Origin: Microbacterium schleiferi
GTDB lineage: Bacteria > Actinomycetota > Actinomycetes > Actinomycetales > Microbacteriaceae
Direction of reading: 5' to 3'
Assembly (NCBI RefSeq): GCF_015565955.1
Contig: NZ_CP064760.1
Span: 2,356,001 to 2,420,000, forward strand
Length of the DNA: 64,000 bases
The notes under the pieces are model-generated. The model was not told the origin of the DNA. It did not search any database and was given only the letters and a program-made list of their open reading frames with translations. Position 1 is the stretch's first letter; every line of letters starts with the position of its first letter. Made by a program: the position numbers and the translations under genes. Positions 52,151-59,649 of this stretch are shown here, in pieces.

Positions 52151-52734
52151 GTACCTACACGATTCCGAACGTCATCGCGCGGGATGCCCGCGGCGAGCGG
52201 ATCATGGATGTCTACTCGCATCTGCTCACCGAGCGGATCATCTATCTCGGAACCGCGATCGACGCGGGCGTCGCGAACGCACTGATCGCGCAGCTTCTGT
52301 ACCTCGAGTCCGAGGGCCCGGAGCACGACATCCAGCTCTACATCAACTGCGAGGGCGGGGACCCGAGCGCGATGCTCGCGATCTACGACACCATGCGCTA
52401 CATCCGTTCGCCGATCGCGACGACCTGCGTCGGCCAGGCCGTCGCCGTGGGCGCGGTTCTCCTGGCGGCGGGAACGCGGGGAAAGAGGGCGGCCCTCCCG
52501 CACACACGCGTCATCCTGCATCAGCCGGCAGCCCAGGGACGAGGGACGATCCCCGACCTCATCCTTCAGGCAGAGGAAGTCGTGCGCATCCGCTCGGATC
52601 TGGAGTCGATCCTGTCGCAGCACACGGGGCAAACACTCGAAACCCTCCGCAGCGACACGGATCACGACCGCATCTTCACCGCCGAGGGCGCACGGGAGTA
52701 CGGGCTGGTGGACAGCGTCATCGCACAGCGGTGA
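52147..52734 (+). CDS. ClpP-like subunit lacking the catalytic serine (ClpP4/ClpR-like)
   Basis: 195 aa from the ATG at 52147, overlapping the first clpP by 4 bases. Overall fold intact: IQLYINCEGGDPSAMLAIYD, TRVILHQPAAQGRG, TDHDRIFTAEGAREYGLVDS. The serine motif, normally GQAASMGA, reads GQAVAVGA, so alanine replaces the nucleophile. The histidine and aspartate remain. It is probably an inactive structural partner of the first subunit, similar in principle to ClpR of cyanobacteria and chloroplasts. Confidence 0.92.
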   Translation: MSTYTIPNVIARDARGERIMDVYSHLLTERIIYLGTAIDAGVANALIAQLLYLESEGPEHDIQLYINCEGGDPSAMLAIYDTMRYIRSPIATTCVGQAVAVGAVLLAAGTRGKRAALPHTRVILHQPAAQGRGTIPDLILQAEEVVRIRSDLESILSQHTGQTLETLRSDTDHDRIFTAEGAREYGLVDSVIAQR

Positions 52735-52743
52735 GCGGCAACG

Positions 52744-53097
52744 TCAGGCTGCGAGCGCAAGGGCCGCCGAGCACGTCGCAGACGGCGGGGCGCTGACTTT
52801 CGCGGTCCGAAGGTCAGCGGCAACCCCGAGAGTCAGGTCCAGCAGGGTGACCTCGAGCGCGTCAGCCACCGCGGCGATCACTTCACTCGACGGCTCCTTA
52901 ACCCCGCGCTCCACCTCAGAGAGGTACTGGACCGAAACGCCTGCACGGCGAGCAGTCTCGGTGAGCGTCTCGCCGCGCTCGTGACGGAGCGAGCGGAGTC
53001 GACCGCCGAGGACGTGCCGCCACAGCGACTCGCGGCGCGCCGCCTTCTGCGGCGACGCTTGAGGGACCAGATGGAGACGAGCGCCTGGTTGGGTCAT
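52744..53097 (-). CDS. XRE-family activator, PopR/ClgR-like
   Basis: 117 aa. Helix-turn-helix near residues 32-85: GGRLRSLRHERGETLTETAR, RAGVSVQYLSEVERGVKEPS. The end SATCSAALALAA is Ala-rich and hydrophobic; in PopR and ClgR a C-terminal Ala-Ala is the degradation signal read by ClpP itself, giving feedback. It is convergent with the clpP pair. A TTCTGC-N5-GCAGAA box stands 40 bases before its start. Confidence 0.88.
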   Translation of the reverse strand: MTQPGARLHLVPQASPQKAARRESLWRHVLGGRLRSLRHERGETLTETARRAGVSVQYLSEVERGVKEPSSEVIAAVADALEVTLLDLTLGVAADLRTAKVSAPPSATCSAALALAA

Positions 53098-53135
53098 GCC
53101 TCATGCTAAAGCGACCGCGTCCGGTCGGACGATGG

Positions 53136-53154
53136 ATTCTGCCCGGAGCAGAAT
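53136..53154 (-). promoter_or_regulatory. PopR/ClgR-type box before the regulator gene
   Basis: ATTCTGC-ccgga-GCAGAAT, a perfect 7-bp inverted repeat with the same TTCTGC-N5-GCAGA layout as the two boxes before clpP. It implies autoregulation. Confidence 0.7.
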
Positions 53155-53259
53155 CGCGAGTGGATCGGTGCCCCTGGAGGGACGCTACTTGAATTCTTCC
53201 CCAGAGGTGGCGAAGCTGCGTGACCTCTGCAACCGTGCGGCGGGGGAACGGGTGGAAAG

Positions 53260-53439
53260 AACTTACTCGTCACCAGCCGTTGGTCTCTCCCTAGCCAGAT
53301 CCTCGAGGCCCAGCGGCTCTATGAGTCCGGGGAGTCGCTCCGGCAGATCGGGTTCAAGATCGGGTTCAACGACAAGACCGTCAAGAAGGCATCGATCAAC
53401 GCAGGCGTCGACGTGCAAGCTCGGCGACAGAAACGCTAG
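53260..53439 (+). pseudogene. Remnant of a recombinase-like helix-turn-helix C-terminus
   Basis: One frame reads protein-like to a stop at 53437: SQILEAQRLYESGESLRQIG, FKIGFNDKTVKKASINAGVD and VQARRQKR. This helix-turn-helix pattern with a basic tail is common at the C-terminus of serine recombinases and transposon regulators. No start codon with a ribosome-binding site is found and the upstream 100 bases do not continue the family. It is probably the scar of a lost mobile element. Confidence 0.5.
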
Positions 53440-53643
53440 CGGCGCTTGCGCTTTTCCTTCGTGAACGCCTCATGATCAGCGAAGGCAGCGAGAAACGCAC
53501 GCGACAAACGCCGCGAATCGATCTTCGGGTTCACCGCCGAAAATCTGGTCACCGCTTCGATCGGCACTTCACGCGTGACCTCTTCCGCGTGCGCCGACGT
53601 TCGCGCAAATTCCGCGTCGAGATGGGCACAAGCCGTTTCTCAT
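53436..53643 (-). pseudogene. Small basic-tailed ORF, possibly frameshifted
   Basis: The reverse frame ending at 53436 reads TACAHLDAEFARTSAHAEEV, TREVPIEAVTRFSAVNPKID and SRRLSRAFLAAFADHEAFTK, then KEKRKRR. It has coding-like composition, but its ATG at 53643 is in another frame, one base out. It is either a broken small gene or a remnant, tail to tail with the recombinase-like scar. No family is recognised. Confidence 0.4.
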
Positions 53644-53677
53644 CCTCGTCTCACGTTCGCCTTCATAGCGTCGAGAC
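53638..53677 (+). promoter_or_regulatory. Response-regulator direct repeats and leaderless promoter, copy 1
   Basis: TCTCATC (53638-53644) and TCTCACG (53649-53655) have an 11-base period. TAGCGT (53666-53671) follows after 10 bases, and the ATG at 53678 comes 6 bases later. The repeats stand where a -35 would be, as for OmpR/PhoB-type activators. Confidence 0.7.
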
Positions 53678-54415
53678 ATGAATGATTCGCCGATTCGGCT
53701 CCACGCCCTCACGAAGTCGTACGGTCCGCACGCTGCGCTGGACGGTCTGACCCTCGAGGTCCCGGCTGGCGAGGTTTTCGGACTCCTGGGACACAATGGC
53801 GCAGGGAAGACGACGACGGTTAACCTCTTGACGACGCTGATGGAACCGACCTCGGGTGAGGCCGAGATCGGCGGCAACTCGATCAGACATCACCCCGCGG
53901 GTGTGCGGCGCGCGATCGGCTATCTGCCCGAGAACGTCCGGTTCTACGATCATCTGACTCTGCGTGAGAACCTGCGGTTCTTTGGTGAGCTGTCCGGGGT
54001 GCGGCGGCCGGATCGCCGGATCTCGGAGGTCCTCGAACTGATCGGGTTCACCGGCCACGATCGAGAGCGCGTAGGAACGTTCAGCAAGGGCATGCGCCAG
54101 CGCGTCGGAATAGCACAGGCCATCCTGCACGAGCCGCAGGTGCTGTTCTTGGACGAGCCGACCTCTGGCCTGGACCCTGCCGGTGTGAGATCGCTGCGCG
54201 AGCTGATCGTGCAGCTGAACGCCGAGCTCGGGATCACGGTCTTCATGAACACCCACCTCCTGTCTGAGGTGACCCGAACCTGCACGAGCATCGGGATCCT
54301 CCGCGAAGGGAAGCTCGTCCACCACGACACGCTCCAGAACACCCTCGGGATGTTCCCCGAAGAGTCCTCACTGGAGGAGATCTACTTCCAGCTCGATCCG
54401 GCGGTAGCGCGATGA
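53678..54415 (+). CDS. ABC-2 type exporter, ATP-binding protein
   Basis: 245 aa, probably leaderless. Walker A GHNGAGKTTT, the gating segment PENVRFYDHLTLRENLRFFG, signature FSKGMRQRVGIAQAI, Walker B VLFLDEPTSGLDP, and H-loop NTHLLS. It belongs to the CcmA/DrrA-like class. It leads an operon of two permeases, a lipoprotein and a two-component pair, each overlapping or close to the next. Confidence 0.95.
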   Translation: MNDSPIRLHALTKSYGPHAALDGLTLEVPAGEVFGLLGHNGAGKTTTVNLLTTLMEPTSGEAEIGGNSIRHHPAGVRRAIGYLPENVRFYDHLTLRENLRFFGELSGVRRPDRRISEVLELIGFTGHDRERVGTFSKGMRQRVGIAQAILHEPQVLFLDEPTSGLDPAGVRSLRELIVQLNAELGITVFMNTHLLSEVTRTCTSIGILREGKLVHHDTLQNTLGMFPEESSLEEIYFQLDPAVAR

Positions 54416-55290
54416 GGACGTTTCTGGCGAGTGCACGTCACGAGATCCTCTACACGCGACGATCCCGGATCGCGCTGATCCTGGTGGTCGTCTTCGTGAC
54501 GATGGTGCTGGCATCAGCCGTGATCGGTTGGATCACCACCCGCACCGTCACGGACGTCTACGAGCAGATTCGCGCCGACGGCATGACGAACGCCCCGAAC
54601 CCGTTCACGGGAGCGTCGCCGCTCTACTTCGCTCGGAATTCGGCGATCTACGTCGTACTCATCGGATGCCTGATGGCGATCATCCTGGGGGCGGCAGCAA
54701 CGCTCCGCGACCGCCAGCTACGCACCGCCGACCTCGTCCTGACCCGCCCTGTCAGCGTTCCAGCCCGGCTACTCGGGCAGATGGTGGGAATCGGCGCCGT
54801 GATCGCGGTTGCGCTCGTGTCGAGTCTCACCCTGTCGTGGCTGGTGATCGGCGCGATCACCAGCGCACCGCTGACGATGGGGGAGACGGGACGACTTGCG
54901 CTTTTCGGCGCCGCGTCCTGGGCGCTGATGATGATATTCGTCGGCGCGGGAATGCTGGCAGGGCTGGTCGCCAAGCAGGAAACCGCAGCACTCCTGGTGC
55001 CCATCCTCGTCTGGTCGGGGATCGCTTTCGTCCTTCCCCAAATCGGAACAGCGGCGCGACCGATCGCGCTGCTGAACCCCGTCCCCTCTATCGCCGCGAC
55101 CGGTGGCGGGTTCGACCTGCTCGCCGCGATCACGGGGCCGCTGTCGATCACCGAGGAGTTCAAGCGAATCGGGTCCTATCTGCTGCACGACCCGTCGGCC
55201 AGCGGCTCGGTCGGCATCGCGATCGCCTCTGTGTCGATCGCCCTGGTCGCGATGATCGCCATCGTCGTGTTCTCCCCCGCCCGCGCCTGA
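54412..55290 (+). CDS. ABC-2 type transporter permease
   Basis: 292 aa, ATGA overlap with the ATPase. One helix near the N-terminus (IALILVVVFVTMVLASAVIG), an extracellular loop of about 40 residues, then five helices. This is the NosY/ABC-2 arrangement. It pairs with the second permease below. The substrate is unknown. Confidence 0.9.
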   Translation: MRTFLASARHEILYTRRSRIALILVVVFVTMVLASAVIGWITTRTVTDVYEQIRADGMTNAPNPFTGASPLYFARNSAIYVVLIGCLMAIILGAAATLRDRQLRTADLVLTRPVSVPARLLGQMVGIGAVIAVALVSSLTLSWLVIGAITSAPLTMGETGRLALFGAASWALMMIFVGAGMLAGLVAKQETAALLVPILVWSGIAFVLPQIGTAARPIALLNPVPSIAATGGGFDLLAAITGPLSITEEFKRIGSYLLHDPSASGSVGIAIASVSIALVAMIAIVVFSPARA

Positions 55291-55302
55291 GGAGGCCTCT
55301 CG

Positions 55303-56274
55303 ATGACTGATATCGCCATCATCGCCGCCAAAGAGTTCCGCGAGCGCCGCCGCGACCCGCTCCTGATCGGGCTGATCGCCTTCCTCGGAATCGCCTGCGT
55401 GGTCTCCGTGACCGTCGCATCCGGTGCTTTTCGCGTGGAACTCGACGCCTACAACGCCTACGTCGAGCAGTTGACGGCGTCCGGCAGCCAGACCGCCGCT
55501 GCCGCACCTCGGCTGTTCCCGATGCAGCTGCTGCGCGGCGCGGTCGAGTACGTCGAGCTGCTCGGAGCGCTGTTCGCTATCGTCGTGGGCTACGGCTCGA
55601 TCGCGGCCGAAAAGCGCCGCGGCACACTCGACCTTGTGCTCAGCCGTCCGGTCGGCCTCTTTTCGCTGGGCCTCGGAAAGGTCGCCGGGCTGTCCGCGGT
55701 GTGGGCGGTGGTTCTGGTCGCGCTCGCGATCATCGAAGCGATTGCGCTCCTCACGATCGGCGGCGCGTCCCTGGGCGGATACGAGCTGCGCAACATCCTG
55801 CTCGCCACGGTCGTGCTCTGGCTGTACTTGGTGTTTTGGACAGCAGTCGCAATTGCCGTCACGTCGCTGACAGCCCGGCCGAGCACGGGCCTGATCATCG
55901 CCGTCGCCCTCTGGCTGGTGGTGGTGCTGATCCTCCCGCAGATCGGCGACACCATGGACCCCGACAATCAGGTCCCCGGCGGACTGTTCGCGGCACTTCA
56001 GATTCAACGTCCTGACGAGCTGACGGTGATGGCGCACTTCGCCGGCTTCGACGGCATCCGCAACGGCATCGAGGTCTCCTCGATCACCAAGCACACCGAA
56101 CGCCTGTCGTTCGCGTTCCTCGGCATCAAGGACCAGTACAACCAGCAGCCGCTCGGCGCTGTCTGGGCTGACATGTGGCCCTATGCGTTGACCCTCTTCT
56201 CCGCGACCATCGCCGCCGTCTCCTTGGCAGCGGTGACCACCACCCGCGGAACACTGCAAAGGAAGACATCATGA
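55303..56274 (+). CDS. ABC-2 type transporter permease (NosY-like)
   Basis: 323 aa. The N-terminal helix LLIGLIAFLGIACVVSVTVA is followed by a large external loop and a core of four helices containing AEKRRGTLDLVLSRPVGLFS, a typical ABC-2 coupling segment. A second external region (about 225-295) precedes the last helix. The start is 12 bases after the first permease. Confidence 0.9.
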   Translation: MTDIAIIAAKEFRERRRDPLLIGLIAFLGIACVVSVTVASGAFRVELDAYNAYVEQLTASGSQTAAAAPRLFPMQLLRGAVEYVELLGALFAIVVGYGSIAAEKRRGTLDLVLSRPVGLFSLGLGKVAGLSAVWAVVLVALAIIEAIALLTIGGASLGGYELRNILLATVVLWLYLVFWTAVAIAVTSLTARPSTGLIIAVALWLVVVLILPQIGDTMDPDNQVPGGLFAALQIQRPDELTVMAHFAGFDGIRNGIEVSSITKHTERLSFAFLGIKDQYNQQPLGAVWADMWPYALTLFSATIAAVSLAAVTTTRGTLQRKTS

Positions 56275-56858
56275 ACAACCGTCGATTCACCGCCACCCTC
56301 CTCGCCGGAGCCGTCGCACTCGCTGCACTCACCGGATGCACTGCGACGGCAACTGCCGGCTCGCTCACCTCATCGCCATCCGCGTCGACCTCGGGATCGT
56401 CCGACACGGTGCTCCCGGTGGATGCCAACCCGATCGTGAACGACAGCAGCACCCCCGGCTTGTCCGTGACCTACGCCGCGGTCGAGGACAACGTCGACCA
56501 GGCCACCGGTCAGGCCATCAGTGATCAGCTGGAGCTCACGATCGCCAATGCCACCTCGACCGATGTGAGTGGACTGGAAGTGTTCTACACGATGACGGAC
56601 GCAACGACCGGGCAGTCAGAGTCGTACTACCAGGACCTCGGTGCACTCACCGTACCCGCAGGATCCGACGTCACCGTCTACTTCGACAACGGCACCGGCA
56701 CCGGCACCGGAGCCGGACACTACCCGGAGAACACGTTCAGCCTCTACCGCAGCTCCAGCAACCAGGTCGATTTCACGATCGAAGTCAGCACGCCCGGACT
56801 CGCCCCCGCGACGGCCATCGCGACCAAGGGCGTCGGCACCGGCGAAGTGGCAGACTAA
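56271..56858 (+). CDS. Exported lipoprotein, DUF4352/immunoglobulin-like
   Basis: 195 aa, ATGA overlap with the permease. The lipobox LTGC is near residue 22. After a Ser/Thr-rich linker the domain is all-beta: QAISDQLELTIANATSTDVS, GLEVFYTMTDATTGQSESYY, TVPAGSDVTVYFDNGTGTGT. It probably sits on the outer face of the membrane with the exporter and may sense or deliver its substrate. The role is inferred from position. Confidence 0.82.
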   Translation: MNNRRFTATLLAGAVALAALTGCTATATAGSLTSSPSASTSGSSDTVLPVDANPIVNDSSTPGLSVTYAAVEDNVDQATGQAISDQLELTIANATSTDVSGLEVFYTMTDATTGQSESYYQDLGALTVPAGSDVTVYFDNGTGTGTGAGHYPENTFSLYRSSSNQVDFTIEVSTPGLAPATAIATKGVGTGEVAD

Positions 56859-56882
56859 CCCGACAACGCAAGGAACAGGCGC

Positions 56883-57566
56883 ATGAAGATTCTCCTCGTC
56901 GAGGACGACTCCGGTCTCGCCGACATGGTCAGACGCACTCTCACCGAGGCCGGCTACGCGGCAGATGTCGCCTTCGACGCGCCCTCGGGAATCGAAGCGT
57001 TCGAAATCGACCCGACGTACGACCTCGTAATCCTGGATCTGATGCTGCCCGGACTCGAGCGAGGTGGCATGGCCGTCTGCGAACGGATCCGGGAACTCAG
57101 CAGCGGGGTGCCGGTCCTGATGCTCACGGCGCTGGATTCGATGCGCACGAAGGTCCAGGGGCTGGATGCCGGTGCCGACGACTACGTCGTGAAGCCTTTC
57201 CATGTCGCCGAGCTCCTCGCCCGGGTGCGGGCGTTGCTGCGACGCTCTCCCACGGCTCATGCACCGGTGCTCAGCGCGCAGGGTGTGAGCCTGGACCCGG
57301 CGACACGGACGGCGATCCGGGGCTCGAGGCGAATCGAGCTGACGGCGAAGGAGTTCGCTGTGCTGGAATACCTCATGCGCAACACCGGACGCATCGTCAG
57401 CAGCAGTGAGCTGATCGACCACGCTTGGGACAGCAACTACGACGGCTTCAGCAACGTCGTGCAGACCTATGTCCGCTACCTCCGCCAGAAGCTGACCGCC
57501 GATGGTGAACCTGACATCATCGTCACCCGACGCGGCTCGGGCTACACGATCAACCCTGACGCATGA
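56883..57566 (+). CDS. OmpR-family response regulator
   Basis: 227 aa. The receiver domain has acidic VEDD near residue 7, the phosphoacceptor in LVILDLMLPG (about 54) and the lysine in DDYVVKPF. The C-terminal winged helix includes RIELTAKEFAVLEYLMRNTG and VVQTYVRYLRQKL. It probably binds the TCTCA-N6-TCTCACG repeats before the exporter operon and before the acidic protein gene. Coupled by ATGA to its kinase. Confidence 0.95.
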   Translation: MKILLVEDDSGLADMVRRTLTEAGYAADVAFDAPSGIEAFEIDPTYDLVILDLMLPGLERGGMAVCERIRELSSGVPVLMLTALDSMRTKVQGLDAGADDYVVKPFHVAELLARVRALLRRSPTAHAPVLSAQGVSLDPATRTAIRGSRRIELTAKEFAVLEYLMRNTGRIVSSSELIDHAWDSNYDGFSNVVQTYVRYLRQKLTADGEPDIIVTRRGSGYTINPDA

Positions 57567-58513
57567 TCTTCCGCCGGGCGTTGATCCGCCTCACTCTCAC
57601 CTACGCCCTCGCGCAGCTCGCGGTGTACGGTGTGTTCGCCCTCGCGGTCTATCTGTACGTCGTGAGCACCTTCGACTTCGACCCAGAGAGCACCGAGCCG
57701 GGCGTCATGTCCGCCGAGCAGGGCTTCGCCACCCTCCGTGAAGCTCTCCTGGTCGCGTTCGCCGTCCTGGTCGTCGTCATTCCGCTCGCGAGCTGGATCA
57801 TGGCGCGATCCGCGTTGGTCCCGATCCAACGCAGCTACGAGTTGCAGCAACGATTCATCGACGGCGCCTCGCATGAGCTGCGATCGCCGCTGGCGCTCAT
57901 CCAAGGCGAGCTGGAGCTGGCGCTGTCTCGTTCACGCTCACCCGCTGAGTACCGCGCTGCGATCGAGACCGCTGCCGAAGCGACGCACGTTGTGGTCGCG
58001 CTGACAAACGACCTGCTCCTTCTGGCGCGCGGTGACAGCGATGAACTCAGCGAGTCCTTCACCACCGTCGATGTCGACGACCTCGTCGCACGCGCTGCAG
58101 GCGCAGGCGCAACCGTTCCGCACGTAAGCGTCGACTGCCGTTCCGGCGCCCACGTGATCGCGAGCCCCACATTGCTCGCGCGCGCGGTCTCGAACCTCGT
58201 CGACAACGCGTCCAAATTCACTCCGCCCGAGGGGCAGATCGCCGTGACGACGCAGGCGACGGCCGACGCCGTCTTCATCACAGTCGCGGATACGGGTGTC
58301 GGGATGACACCCGACGAACTCCGCCACGCCCGAGTGCGGTTCTGGCGGGCAGACACCGCACGCTCTCGCACCGGCCACGGGCTCGGACTAGCGCTCGTCG
58401 ACTCGATACTCGCCGCCCACCACGGCTCCCTGGAGCTGCGGTCGCAGCCAGGACAGGGCACGACGGCAACCATCAGATTGCCGCTGACGACCAGTCGCGG
58501 TCTCTCACGGTGA
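57563..58513 (+). CDS. Membrane sensor histidine kinase
   Basis: 316 aa. Two membrane helices (about 9-35 and 62-83) enclose a short external loop of about 25 residues. HisKA has DGASHELRSPLALIQGELEL, and HATPase has VSNLVDNASKF, VADTGVGMTP and GHGLGLALVDSI. The tiny sensor loop suggests signalling through the membrane or the adjacent transporter, as in intramembrane-sensing kinases. It partners the preceding regulator. Confidence 0.94.
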   Translation: MIFRRALIRLTLTYALAQLAVYGVFALAVYLYVVSTFDFDPESTEPGVMSAEQGFATLREALLVAFAVLVVVIPLASWIMARSALVPIQRSYELQQRFIDGASHELRSPLALIQGELELALSRSRSPAEYRAAIETAAEATHVVVALTNDLLLLARGDSDELSESFTTVDVDDLVARAAGAGATVPHVSVDCRSGAHVIASPTLLARAVSNLVDNASKFTPPEGQIAVTTQATADAVFITVADTGVGMTPDELRHARVRFWRADTARSRTGHGLGLALVDSILAAHHGSLELRSQPGQGTTATIRLPLTTSRGLSR

Positions 58514-58542
58514 TCTCACGCGCCCTTTCCTAACGTCGAAAC
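58503..58542 (+). promoter_or_regulatory. Response-regulator direct repeats and promoter, copy 2
   Basis: TCTCACG (58503-58509) and TCTCACG (58514-58520) have an 11-base period. TAACGT (58531-58536) follows after 10 bases. The block from the second repeat through ATG aligns without gaps with copy 1 at 53649-53680. Transcription should begin near 58543. Confidence 0.75.
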
Positions 58543-58581
58543 ATGGAGCTCCCCCGGCTCCACCCGATGAAAGGAACAATC

Positions 58582-58881
58582 GTGAACAAGAAAGCCGCAT
58601 GGATCGGCGGTCCCGCCCTGGCCGTCGCGCTGATGCTCGCCGGCGGAGCAACACTCACAGCCGGCGCAGCCGCGCCGACCAGCACTCCCACTGTCGCCGT
58701 CACCGAACCCGCGACCACATCGACGACGCAGGACGCCGAGACCGCCGACGACAACGAGACAGCTGACGAGGCGGGTGCCGACACCGACAACGTGCAGGAA
58801 GGCCCCGGAAACGAGTCCGAGACCGAGGACACCAGCGACGACGTCAACGGCGTCGACGTGGAAGATGGCACAGCGGACTGA
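58582..58881 (+). CDS. Small exported acidic Asp/Glu/Thr-rich protein
   Basis: 99 aa from the GTG at 58582, which has the site AAAGGA; the ATG at 58543 is an alternative if translated leaderless. A signal peptide VNKKAAWIGGPALAVALMLA ends near PTAGAAA. The mature part is a disordered acidic tail rich in Asp, Glu, Thr and Asn. It could bind cations or cationic compounds at the cell surface. Its promoter matches that of the exporter operon. Confidence 0.75.
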   Translation: MNKKAAWIGGPALAVALMLAGGATLTAGAAAPTSTPTVAVTEPATTSTTQDAETADDNETADEAGADTDNVQEGPGNESETEDTSDDVNGVDVEDGTAD

Positions 58882-58887
58882 GCCGCG

Positions 58888-58924
58888 TCCGTGCGCGGGC
58901 AGGACCCGACTGCCCGCGCACGGA
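58888..58924 (+). terminator. Perfect 15-bp hairpin between the acidic protein and PAP2 genes
   Basis: TCCGTGCGCGGGCAG (58888-58902), loop gacccga, CTGCCCGCGCACGGA (58910-58924). A very stable stem without a T run, 7 bases after the stop and 11 before the PAP2 start, so it acts as a terminator or attenuator. Confidence 0.8.
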
Positions 58925-58935
58925 AGAATACGGTC

Positions 58936-59649
58936 ATGATCGGCACCGCACGCCACCGGCGCGTTCCTGGATGGGTCGTCGCCACCGTCGCGGCCGCGGC
59001 CTTCGCTGCGATCGCGCTCATCGGCGTTCTCATCACCTCGAACCCGGGATGGTCCGCCCAAGAGATACGGATCGTCATCGCGGTCAACGGCACGTCGACC
59101 GCGGCGCTGGACGCCATCGCCCACACGATCGCAGTACTCCTCGGCCCCACGGGGGCGGCAGTCATCACCCTCGGGGCAATGGCACTGGCTGCGCTCCTTG
59201 CACGATCGTGGGTCCTCGGATTGCGGCTCGGCATCCTCATCGGGTTCTCGTGGGGCACCGCAGACTTGGTCAAGGCGCTCGTGCAGCGCCCCCGCCCCGA
59301 TCCTGCCCTCCTTCCCTTCCCGCCCGCCGTCGAGCCGACCACGTTCAGCTACCCGAGCGGTCACACCGCGTTCGCCGTTGCCCTCGGCGTGAGCGTGTTC
59401 GCGCTCCTCACGCTGGCCCGGGCGCGGTACATCACGCTTGCGGCAGCGATCATTCTCGTCGCTGCAACGGCGTGGTCGCGGGTTTATCTCGGCGTGCACT
59501 ACCCCACAGACACGCTCGCTTCGATGTTTCTGGTCCCGTTCCTCGTGTGGGCGTTGGTGCGGTGGACGGGCCGGATTTCGCTGTTCACACGTAAGGGTGC
59601 GGACCGCGCGCACGCGGCATCTTCGGGCCGCTGGCAGCGTCAGCCTTGA
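58936..59649 (+). CDS. PAP2-family membrane phosphatase
   Basis: 237 aa from the ATG at 58936. Six membrane helices. The phosphatase triad motifs are KALVQRPRP (about 115), YPSGHTAF (about 139) and SRVYLGVHYPTDTL (about 180). It removes phosphate from a lipid such as undecaprenyl pyrophosphate or phosphatidate on the outer face. The end overlaps the convergent COG4705 gene by 10 bases. Confidence 0.92.
   Translation: MIGTARHRRVPGWVVATVAAAAFAAIALIGVLITSNPGWSAQEIRIVIAVNGTSTAALDAIAHTIAVLLGPTGAAVITLGAMALAALLARSWVLGLRLGILIGFSWGTADLVKALVQRPRPDPALLPFPPAVEPTTFSYPSGHTAFAVALGVSVFALLTLARARYITLAAAIILVAATAWSRVYLGVHYPTDTLASMFLVPFLVWALVRWTGRISLFTRKGADRAHAASSGRWQRQP

Noticed and set aside
53472..53681. 69-codon plus-strand ORF before the exporter operon
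   Set aside because: Arg/Ser-rich, overlaps the exporter promoter and start, and lies opposite a more protein-like minus frame.
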